Shown: one piece after another, positions 57,868 through 64,000 of the stretch
How positions within the stretch are numbered: the first letter of the stretch is position 1
Layout: each line of letters starts with the position of its first letter
NCBI RefSeq assembly: GCF_047324175.1
Contig: NZ_CP178732.1
Span: forward strand, 186,001-250,000
Source of the DNA: Acerihabitans sp015654925
Lineage (GTDB): Bacteria; Pseudomonadota; Gammaproteobacteria; Enterobacterales; Enterobacteriaceae
Reading direction: 5' to 3'
DNA: 64,000 bases
Position numbers and translations under genes: made by a program
Notes under the pieces: model-generated
Databases searched by the model: none
What the model saw: only the letters and a program-made list of their open reading frames with translations
Told to the model about the DNA's origin: nothing

Positions 57868-58569
57868 ATGGGTCAGAAAGTACATCCTAATGGTATTCGC
57901 CTGGGTATTGTCAAACCTTGGAACTCTACCTGGTATGCGAATACTAAAGAATTCGCTGACAACCTGGACAGCGACTTTAAAGTTCGTCAATTCCTGATTA
58001 AGGAACTGGCGAAGGCTTCCGTTTCTCGCATCGTGATCGAGCGTCCGGCCAAGAGCATCCGTGTGACTATTCACACCGCTCGTCCGGGCATCGTCATCGG
58101 CAAGAAAGGTGAAGACGTCGAAAAACTGCGTAAGGTCGTTGCGGATATCGCCGGCGTTCCTGCGCAGATCAATATTGCCGAAATCCGTAAACCGGAACTG
58201 GACGCTAAATTGGTCGCTGACAGTATCTCTTCACAGCTGGAACGTCGCGTTATGTTCCGTCGTGCTATGAAGCGTGCTGTACAGAACGCCATGCGTCTGG
58301 GCGCTAAGGGTATTAAAGTTGAAGTCAGCGGCCGCCTTGGCGGCGCTGAAATCGCACGTACCGAATGGTACCGCGAAGGTCGTGTTCCGCTGCATACGCT
58401 GCGTGCGGATATCGATTACAACACCTCCGAAGCGCGCACCACTTATGGTGTCATCGGCGTAAAAGTGTGGATCTTCAAAGGTGAGATCCTGGGTGGTATG
58501 GCTGCCGTTGAACAACCGGAAAAACCGGCTGCTCAACCTAAAAAGCAGCAGCGTAAAGGCCGCAAGTAA
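57868..58569 (+). CDS. rpsC: Ribosomal protein uS3
   Basis: 30S protein with a KH domain near the mRNA entry. It is 233 residues (MGQKVHPNGIRLGIVKPWNS). The GKKGEDVEKLR KH loop is present. The C-terminal tail is Lys/Gln-rich. Confidence 0.99.
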   Translation: MGQKVHPNGIRLGIVKPWNSTWYANTKEFADNLDSDFKVRQFLIKELAKASVSRIVIERPAKSIRVTIHTARPGIVIGKKGEDVEKLRKVVADIAGVPAQINIAEIRKPELDAKLVADSISSQLERRVMFRRAMKRAVQNAMRLGAKGIKVEVSGRLGGAEIARTEWYREGRVPLHTLRADIDYNTSEARTTYGVIGVKVWIFKGEILGGMAAVEQPEKPAAQPKKQQRKGRK

Positions 58570-58581
58570 GGAGAGTCGCTG

Positions 58582-58992
58582 ATGTTACAACCAAAGCGTA
58601 CAAAATTCCGTAAAATGCATAAAGGCCGCAACCGCGGTCTGGCTGCGGGCACGGATATTAGCTTCGGTACTTTCGGTCTGAAAGCTGTTGGCCGTGGTCG
58701 TCTGACTGCTCGTCAAATCGAAGCAGCGCGTCGTGCTATGACGCGTGCAGTTAAGCGTCAAGGTAAGATCTGGATCCGTATTTTCCCGGACAAACCGATT
58801 ACCGAAAAGCCGCTTGAAGTTCGTATGGGTAAAGGTAAAGGTAACGTAGAGTATTGGGTTGCCTTGATTCAACCTGGCAAAGTCCTGTATGAAATGGACG
58901 GCGTACCGGAAGAAATTGCCCGCGAAGCATTCAAGCTGGCAGCAGCAAAACTGCCGATTAAAACCACCTTTGTAACTAAGACGGTGATGTAA
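58582..58992 (+). CDS. rplP: Ribosomal protein uL16
   Basis: 50S protein at the tRNA A/P sites. It is 136 residues (MLQPKRTKFRKMHKGRNRG). The conserved arginine region GRGRLTARQIEAARRAM is present. Its stop overlaps the rpmC start by one base. Confidence 0.99.
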   Translation: MLQPKRTKFRKMHKGRNRGLAAGTDISFGTFGLKAVGRGRLTARQIEAARRAMTRAVKRQGKIWIRIFPDKPITEKPLEVRMGKGKGNVEYWVALIQPGKVLYEMDGVPEEIAREAFKLAAAKLPIKTTFVTKTVM

Positions 58993-59186
58993 TGAAAGCA
59001 AAAGAGCTGCGTGAAAAAAGCGTTGAAGAGCTGAACACCGAACTGCTGAATTTACTGCGCGAGCAGTTTAACCTGCGCATGCAGGCAGCAAGTGGCCAGC
59101 TGCAACAGACTCACCTGTTGTTACAAGTGCGTCGCAATGTTGCACGCGTTAAAACGTTATTGACTGAGAAGGCGGGTGCGCAATGA
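58992..59186 (+). CDS. rpmC: Ribosomal protein uL29
   Basis: Small helical 50S protein near the tunnel exit. It is 64 residues (MKAKELREKSVEELNTELL), one longer than in E. coli. It overlaps rplP by one base and rpsQ by four. Confidence 0.99.
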   Translation: MKAKELREKSVEELNTELLNLLREQFNLRMQAASGQLQQTHLLLQVRRNVARVKTLLTEKAGAQ

Positions 59187-59437
59187 GTGACAATATCCGT
59201 ACTCTGCAAGGTCGCGTTGTCAGCGACAAAATGGAGAAATCCATTGTCGTGGCCATCGAACGTTTTGTGAAACACCCGATTTACGGCAAATTCATCAAGC
59301 GTACGACCAAGCTGCACGTACACGACGAGAGCAATGAAAGTGGTATCGGTGACGTCGTGGAAATCCGCGAATGTCGTCCGATTTCCAAGACTAAGTCCTG
59401 GACGCTTGTTCGCGTTGTAGAGAAAGCGATTCTGTAA
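59183..59437 (+). CDS. rpsQ: Ribosomal protein uS17
   Basis: Primary 16S rRNA-binding protein. It is 84 residues (MSDNIRTLQGRVVSDKMEKS). It is the last gene of the S10 operon, followed by an intrinsic terminator. Confidence 0.99.
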   Translation: MSDNIRTLQGRVVSDKMEKSIVVAIERFVKHPIYGKFIKRTTKLHVHDESNESGIGDVVEIRECRPISKTKSWTLVRVVEKAIL

Positions 59438-59463
59438 TACAGTAAGCGCGCTCAAAACAAAGT

Positions 59464-59495
59464 AAACGGCTCAAAGCACGAGCCGTTTATTTTTT
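59464..59495 (+). terminator. Intrinsic terminator of the S10 operon
   Basis: AAACGGCTC at 59464-59472 pairs with GAGCCGTTT at 59480-59488 around a seven-base loop, then ATTTTTT. It lies 26 bases after rpsQ and separates the S10 from the spc operon. Confidence 0.94.
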
Positions 59496-59496
59496 C

Positions 59497-59525
59497 TACC
59501 CATATCAAGAGGGCAGTGTTATAAT
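59497..59525 (+). promoter_or_regulatory. spc operon promoter
   Basis: A perfect TATAAT at 59520-59525 (GTGTTATAATGC) with a weak -35 near 59497-59502, followed by an 80-base leader to rplN. The arrangement is like the E. coli spc promoter. Confidence 0.75.
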
Positions 59526-59606
59526 GCTGCGCCCTGTATTATGGGGTTTTTCTTAACGACCTAATATGGGTCCTAAAGTTGTAGTTGACATTAGCGGAGC
59601 ACTAAC

Positions 59607-59978
59607 ATGATCCAAGAACAGACTATGCTGAACGTGGCCGACAACTCCGGCGCGCGTCGCGTAATGTGTATCAAGGTTCTAGGTGGCTCGCACCGTCGCT
59701 ACGCAGGCGTCGGCGACATCATCAAAATTACCATCAAGGAAGCAATTCCGCGTGGCAAAGTAAAAAAAGGTGATGTCCTGAAGGCGGTAGTGGTGCGCAC
59801 CAAGAAGGGTGTCCGTCGCCCTGACGGTTCTGTCGTTCGCTTCGATGGTAATGCTTGTGTTTTGTTGAATAACAATAGTGAGCAACCCATCGGTACGCGT
59901 ATTTTTGGGCCGGTGACTCGTGAACTGCGTACCGAAAAGTTCATGAAAATCATTTCTCTGGCACCAGAAGTACTTTAA
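59607..59978 (+). CDS. rplN: Ribosomal protein uL14
   Basis: 50S interface protein of 123 residues (MIQEQTMLNVADNSGARRVM), full length. It is first in the spc operon rplN-rplX-rplE-rpsN-rpsH-rplF-rplR-rpsE-rpmD-rplO-secY. Confidence 0.99.
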   Translation: MIQEQTMLNVADNSGARRVMCIKVLGGSHRRYAGVGDIIKITIKEAIPRGKVKKGDVLKAVVVRTKKGVRRPDGSVVRFDGNACVLLNNNSEQPIGTRIFGPVTRELRTEKFMKIISLAPEVL

Positions 59979-59988
59979 GGAGCGAATC

Positions 59989-60303
59989 ATGGCAGCGAAA
60001 ATCCGTCGTGATGACGAAGTTATCGTGCTAACCGGCAAAGATAAAGGTAAGCGCGGTAAAGTAAAGAATGTCCTGTCTACGGGCAAGGCCATTGTTGAAG
60101 GTATAAACCTGGTTAAGAAACATCAAAAACCAGTTCCGGCTACGAACCAGCCGGGCGGCATTGTTGAACAGGAAGCGGCAATTCAGCTTTCCAACCTTGC
60201 CATCTTCAATGGTGCCTCCAACAAGGCGGACCGTGTAGGCTTTAAGATTGAAGACGGAAAAAAAGTCCGTATTTTCAAATCTAACGGCGAAACAATTAAG
60301 TAA
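59989..60303 (+). CDS. rplX: Ribosomal protein uL24
   Basis: 50S assembly-initiator protein with a KOW motif (DEVIVLTGKDKGKRGKVKNV, read as one block). It is 104 residues and 10 bases after rplN. Confidence 0.99.
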   Translation: MAAKIRRDDEVIVLTGKDKGKRGKVKNVLSTGKAIVEGINLVKKHQKPVPATNQPGGIVEQEAAIQLSNLAIFNGASNKADRVGFKIEDGKKVRIFKSNGETIK

Positions 60304-60317
60304 CTTGGAGTAGTACG

Positions 60318-60857
60318 ATGGCGAAACTGCATGATTACTACAAAGACGAAATAGTCAGTGAGCTGATGAAACAGTTCGACTACCATTCTGTCATGCAAGT
60401 CCCTCGGGTCGAGAAGATCACCCTGAACATGGGTGTTGGTGAAGCGATTGCTGATAAGAAACTGCTGGATAATGCAGCGAATGATTTAGCAGCAATATCC
60501 GGTCAAAAACCGCTCATCACCAAAGCGCGCAGATCCGTTGCGGGCTTCAAAATCCGTCAGGGCTATCCGATCGGCTGTAAAGTAACCCTGCGTGGTGAAC
60601 GCATGTGGGAATTCTTTGAGCGACTGATATCCATTGCTGTACCACGTATTCGTGACTTCCGTGGCTTGTCCACCAAGTCATTCGATGGTCGTGGTAACTA
60701 CAGCATGGGCGTGCGTGAGCAGATCATCTTCCCGGAAATCGATTATGACAAAGTCGATCGCGTTCGTGGCTTGGATATTACCATCACCACTACTGCGAAA
60801 TCCGATGATGAAGGTCGTGCGCTGTTGGCCGCCTTTAACTTCCCATTCCGCAAGTAA
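60318..60857 (+). CDS. rplE: Ribosomal protein uL5
   Basis: 50S protein that binds 5S rRNA and contacts the P-site tRNA. It is 179 residues (MAKLHDYYKDEIVSELMKQF). In E. coli S8 binds the mRNA around this gene's start to repress the operon; the same control is plausible here. Confidence 0.99.
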   Translation: MAKLHDYYKDEIVSELMKQFDYHSVMQVPRVEKITLNMGVGEAIADKKLLDNAANDLAAISGQKPLITKARRSVAGFKIRQGYPIGCKVTLRGERMWEFFERLISIAVPRIRDFRGLSTKSFDGRGNYSMGVREQIIFPEIDYDKVDRVRGLDITITTTAKSDDEGRALLAAFNFPFRK

Positions 60858-60869
60858 GGCAGGGTACTC

Positions 60870-61175
60870 ATGGCTAAGCAATCGATGAAAGCACGTGAAG
60901 TTAAGCGTGTGAAATTAGCTGAAAAATTCTTCGCAAAACGCGCTGAACTTAAAACCATCATCTCTAGCGTAAATTCTTCTGATGAAGAACGTTGGGATGC
61001 GGTTCTCAAGCTGCAGACTCTGCCGCGTGATTCCAGCCCGTCTCGTCAGCGTAACCGCTGCCGCCAAACTGGTCGTCCGCACGCTTTCCTGCGGAAATTC
61101 GGGTTGAGCCGTATCAAGGTCCGTGAAACTGCCATGCGCGGTGAGATCCCGGGTCTGAGAAAGGCTAGCTGGTAA
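60870..61175 (+). CDS. rpsN: Ribosomal protein uS14
   Basis: 30S head protein of 101 residues, the long form without a zinc ribbon (no CxxC pairs; region RQRNRCRQTGRPHAFLRKFG). It lies 12 bases after rplE. Confidence 0.99.
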   Translation: MAKQSMKAREVKRVKLAEKFFAKRAELKTIISSVNSSDEERWDAVLKLQTLPRDSSPSRQRNRCRQTGRPHAFLRKFGLSRIKVRETAMRGEIPGLRKASW

Positions 61176-61208
61176 TTGTCACCAATTGAATCACGGGAGT
61201 AAAGACAG

Positions 61209-61601
61209 ATGAGCATGCAAGATCCGATCGCGGATATGCTGACCCGTATCCGTAACGGTCAAACCGCGAACAAAACAGCGGTCTCCATGCCTTCCTCCAA
61301 GCTTAAAGTGGCAATCGCCAATTTGCTGAAAGAAGAAGGCTTTATTGAAGAATTCAAAATTGAAGGCGACACCAAGCCTACGCTGGAAATCGTACTCAAG
61401 TACTTCCAGGGTAAGCCAGTGGTAGAAACCATTCAGCGTATCAGCCGCCCAGGTCTGCGTATCTATAAGAAAAAAGATGCGTTGCCTAAAGTTATGGCCG
61501 GCCTAGGTATTGCGGTTGTTTCCACCTCTAAAGGTGTTATGACTGATCGTGCGGCTCGCCAGGCTGGTCTTGGTGGCGAGATTATCTGCTACGTAGCTTA
61601 A
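61209..61601 (+). CDS. rpsH: Ribosomal protein uS8
   Basis: Primary 16S rRNA-binding protein and repressor of the spc operon in E. coli. It is 130 residues (MSMQDPIADMLTRIRNGQTA) and ends with the conserved GLGGEIICYVA. Confidence 0.99.
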   Translation: MSMQDPIADMLTRIRNGQTANKTAVSMPSSKLKVAIANLLKEEGFIEEFKIEGDTKPTLEIVLKYFQGKPVVETIQRISRPGLRIYKKKDALPKVMAGLGIAVVSTSKGVMTDRAARQAGLGGEIICYVA

Positions 61602-61614
61602 TCGGGAGGAAAAC

Positions 61615-62148
61615 ATGTCTCGTGTTGCAAAAGCACATGTCGTAATTCCTGCCGGCGTAGAGGTAAAACTCAACGGTCAGGAAATTTCGATTAAAGGTAA
61701 AAACGGCGAGCTGAGTCGTACTATCCACGATGCCGTCCATGTTAACTATGCAGACAACAATCTGACGTTTGTGCCTCGTGAAGGCGAAGCGAATGGTTGG
61801 GCTTTAGCGGGTACTACCCGTGCGTTGTTACATGCAATGGTTGTCGGTGTTACTGAAGGCTTCACCAAGAAGCTGCAGCTGGTAGGCGTAGGTTATCGTG
61901 CCGCGGTAAAAGGCAATGTGGTGAATTTGGCCCTTGGCTACTCTCATCCTATTGACCACGTTTTACCGGAAGGCATCACCGCTGAATGTCCAAGTCAAAC
62001 TGAAATCGTGCTGAAAGGCGCTGATAAGCAGGCTGTTGGGCAGATTGCGGCTGATTTGCGAGCCTATCGCCGTCCCGAGCCTTACAAGGGCAAGGGTGTC
62101 CGTTACGCCGACGAAGTCGTGCGTACCAAAGAGGCTAAGAAAAAGTAA
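61615..62148 (+). CDS. rplF: Ribosomal protein uL6
   Basis: 50S stalk-base protein of 177 residues (MSRVAKAHVVIPAGVEVKLN). The C-terminal signature RRPEPYKGKGVRY is present. Confidence 0.99.
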   Translation: MSRVAKAHVVIPAGVEVKLNGQEISIKGKNGELSRTIHDAVHVNYADNNLTFVPREGEANGWALAGTTRALLHAMVVGVTEGFTKKLQLVGVGYRAAVKGNVVNLALGYSHPIDHVLPEGITAECPSQTEIVLKGADKQAVGQIAADLRAYRRPEPYKGKGVRYADEVVRTKEAKKK

Positions 62149-62157
62149 GGTAACACT

Positions 62158-62511
62158 ATGGATAAGAAAGCAGCTCGTATCCGTCGTGCGACCCGCGCAC
62201 GCCGCAAGCTCCAAGAACTGGGCGCAACCCGCCTGGTTATACATCGTACCCCGCGCCATATTTATGCGCAGGTCATTGCCCCGAATGGTTCTGAAGTACT
62301 GGTAGCCGCTTCTACTGTAGAAAAAGCTATCGCGGAGCAATTAAAGGGTACCGGTAACAAAGATGCCGCGACCGCTGTAGGTAAAACTATCGCAGAACGC
62401 GCTCTGGAAAAAGGCATTAAGATTGTGTCCTTTGACCGTTCCGGATTCCAATATCATGGTCGAGTCCAGGCACTGGCAGATGCTGCCCGTGAAGCTGGCC
62501 TTCAGTTCTAA
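62158..62511 (+). CDS. rplR: Ribosomal protein uL18
   Basis: 5S rRNA-binding 50S protein of 117 residues (MDKKAARIRRATRARRKLQE), ending ALADAAREAGLQF. It lies nine bases after rplF. Confidence 0.99.
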   Translation: MDKKAARIRRATRARRKLQELGATRLVIHRTPRHIYAQVIAPNGSEVLVAASTVEKAIAEQLKGTGNKDAATAVGKTIAERALEKGIKIVSFDRSGFQYHGRVQALADAAREAGLQF

Positions 62512-62525
62512 GGTAGAGGTGTAAG

Positions 62526-63026
62526 ATGGCACACATCGAGAAACAAGCTGGCGAACTGCAGGAAAAGCTGATCGCGGTAAATCGCGTATCCAAAACCGTA
62601 AAAGGTGGCCGTATTTTCAGCTTTACCGCACTGACAGTAGTTGGTGATGGTAACGGTCGCGTAGGTTTTGGCTACGGCAAAGCACGCGAAGTTCCGGCAG
62701 CGATCCAGAAAGCGATGGAAAAAGCCCGTCGCAATATGATGAATGTCGCGCTGAACAGCGGCACCCTGCAGCACCCGGTTAAAGGTGCTCATACGGGTTC
62801 TCGCGTGTTCATGATGCCGGCTTCCCAAGGTACCGGTATTATCGCCGGTGGTGCAATGCGCGCCGTCCTGGAAGTCGCAGGGGTTCACAACGTATTAGCA
62901 AAAACCTATGGTTCCACCAACCCGATTAACGTGGTTCGTGCAACTATCGACGCCCTTGCTAACATGAAGTCCCCCGAAATGGTCGCTGCCAAGCGTGGTA
63001 AATCCGTTGAAGAAATTCTGGGGTAA
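62526..63026 (+). CDS. rpsE: Ribosomal protein uS5
   Basis: 30S protein that affects accuracy and spectinomycin sensitivity. It is 166 residues (MAHIEKQAGELQEKLIAVNR). The loop near VSKTVKGGRIFSF that determines spectinomycin response looks unchanged. Confidence 0.99.
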   Translation: MAHIEKQAGELQEKLIAVNRVSKTVKGGRIFSFTALTVVGDGNGRVGFGYGKAREVPAAIQKAMEKARRNMMNVALNSGTLQHPVKGAHTGSRVFMMPASQGTGIIAGGAMRAVLEVAGVHNVLAKTYGSTNPINVVRATIDALANMKSPEMVAAKRGKSVEEILG

Positions 63027-63032
63027 CTGAGC

Positions 63033-63212
63033 ATGGCACAGATGATTAAAATAACTCAGACTCGCAGTTCCATCGGTCGTCTGCCGAGACACAAGGCAAC
63101 TTTGGTTGGCTTGGGCCTGCGTCGCATTGGTCATACAGTAGAGCGTGAAGATACTCCCGCTATACGTGGTATGGTCAATTTGGTTTCCTACATGGTCAAA
63201 GTTGAGGAGTAA
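63033..63212 (+). CDS. rpmD: Ribosomal protein uL30
   Basis: Small 50S protein of 59 residues, too short for many automatic gene calls. It begins MAQMIKITQTRSSIGRLPRH and ends SYMVKVEE, as in E. coli. It lies six bases after rpsE and three before rplO. Confidence 0.99.
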   Translation: MAQMIKITQTRSSIGRLPRHKATLVGLGLRRIGHTVEREDTPAIRGMVNLVSYMVKVEE

Positions 63213-63215
63213 GAG

Positions 63216-63650
63216 ATGCGCTTAAATACTCTGTCTCCGGCTGAGGGCTCTAAACACGCGCCTCGGCGTGTAGGACGCGGTATCGGTTCCGGCCTGGGTA
63301 AAACCGCAGGACGTGGTCACAAAGGTCAGAAGTCTCGTTCTGGCGGTGGCGTACGTCGTGGGTTTGAAGGCGGCCAGATGCCTTTGTACCGTCGTCTGCC
63401 TAAATTCGGTTTCACCTCGCGCAAAGCCATGGTTACGGCGGAAGTTCGCCTGTCCGAACTGGCGCAGGTTGAAGGCGAGGTTATCGATCTCAACACGTTA
63501 AAAGCGGCTAACATTGTTGGCACCCAGATTGAATTCGCGAAAGTCATGCTTTCCGGCGAAATCAATCGCGCAGTGACCCTGCGCGGTCTGCGTGTCACCA
63601 AAGGCGCTCGTGCTGCAATCGAAGCTGCCGGCGGTAAAATTGAGGAATAA
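63216..63650 (+). CDS. rplO: Ribosomal protein uL15
   Basis: 50S protein of 144 residues. The N-terminal Gly/Arg-rich extension (RRVGRGIGSGLGKTAGRGHK) threads into rRNA. It lies eight bases before secY. Confidence 0.99.
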   Translation: MRLNTLSPAEGSKHAPRRVGRGIGSGLGKTAGRGHKGQKSRSGGGVRRGFEGGQMPLYRRLPKFGFTSRKAMVTAEVRLSELAQVEGEVIDLNTLKAANIVGTQIEFAKVMLSGEINRAVTLRGLRVTKGARAAIEAAGGKIEE

Positions 63651-63657
63651 GTAGCAG

Positions 63658-64000
63658 ATGGCCAAACAACCAGGATTAGACTTTCAAAGTGCTAAAGGCG
63701 GATTAGGCGAACTGAAACGCAGACTTTTGTTTGTTGTCGGTGCGCTGATTGTTTTCCGTATCGGCTCTTTTATTCCGATTCCTGGTATCGATGCCACTGT
63801 GCTTGCGAAATTGCTCGAGCAGCAAAGAGGCACCATCATAGAGATGTTTAACATGTTCTCTGGTGGTGCGCTCAGCCGTGCTTCAATCTTCGCCTTGGGG
63901 ATCATGCCGTACATTTCGGCGTCGATCATCATTCAGCTGCTGACCGTGGTTCATCCAGCGCTGGCGGAGATTAAAAAAGAGGGTGAGGCCGGCCGTCGCA
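63658..64000 (+). CDS. secY: Preprotein translocase subunit SecY (3' truncated by window edge)
   Basis: Central pore of the Sec translocon. The first 114 residues are present, starting MAKQPGLDFQSAKGGLGELK. The first membrane helix (LLFVVGALIVFRIGSFIPIP), the plug segment following IEMFNMFSGGALSRASIFALG (in part) and the start of the second helix can be seen. The gene continues beyond the window. Confidence 0.98.
   Translation, partial: MAKQPGLDFQSAKGGLGELKRRLLFVVGALIVFRIGSFIPIPGIDATVLAKLLEQQRGTIIEMFNMFSGGALSRASIFALGIMPYISASIIIQLLTVVHPALAEIKKEGEAGRR

Overview
The window is a 64 kb chromosomal segment of a GC-rich enterobacterium (order Enterobacterales). Almost every gene is recognisable as an orthologue of the Escherichia coli str/S10/spc - crp - dam - envZ region, in the same local order and at near-standard lengths. 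Gene content and codon style suggest a member of the Pectobacteriaceae/Bruguierivoracaceae (Sodalis-like) side of the order; this is an inference, not a proof. No phage, insertion sequence, CRISPR array, tRNA or rRNA was seen.

Layout. 1-10.6 kb: 3' part of envZ; pckA; the igaA-yrfG-hslR-hslO operon (minus strand); nudE; mrcA. 10.7-14.3 kb: hofMNOPQ, a PilMNOPQ-type competence/type IV pilus operon with overlapping genes. 14.6-20.9 kb: aroK-aroB-damX-dam-rpe-gph-trpS, all on the plus strand, with an unusual 18-bp tandem repeat spanning the rpe/gph junction. 20.9-25 kb: an accessory block where E. coli has the yhf and nirBDC-cysG genes. It holds codA, a yjiR-like MocR regulator divergent from a yjiS-like DUF1127 gene, and a frameshifted LysE-family exporter. 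25-32.6 kb: tsgA, ppiA, the yhfG-fic toxin-antitoxin pair, then an inserted DUF427 gene and ATM1-type ABC exporter before pabA and argD. 32.6-43.8 kb: yhfK, crp, yhfA, prkB, yheU, a second and intact LysE exporter in the place of yheT, yheS, kefG-kefB-yheV, slyD and slyX. 44-47.6 kb: fkpA, yheO and tusDCB. 47.7-64 kb: the str operon (rpsL-rpsG-fusA-tufA), bfd-bfr, a prepilin peptidase gene, the S10 operon and most of the spc operon, with the edge falling inside secY.

How it works together. Most genes serve translation, cell-wall synthesis, aromatic and arginine biosynthesis, envelope-stress folding (fkpA, ppiA) and iron storage (bfd-bfr). Several regulatory sites can be read directly: tandem ARG boxes before argD, a sigma-E promoter before fkpA, a Fur-like palindrome before bfd, a near-consensus sigma-70 promoter before rpsL, a structured S10 leader, and several strong intrinsic terminators. 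The prepilin peptidase near bfr may serve the pilus-like apparatus encoded by hofMNOPQ.

No wholly new multi-gene system is evident. The features most worth a second look are the rpe-gph repeat with its staggered gph start codons, the terminator-like hairpin in the yhfA leader, the repeated TACAGAT motifs at yjiR/yjiS, and the replaced segments (cysG/nir, yheT, fic-pabA).
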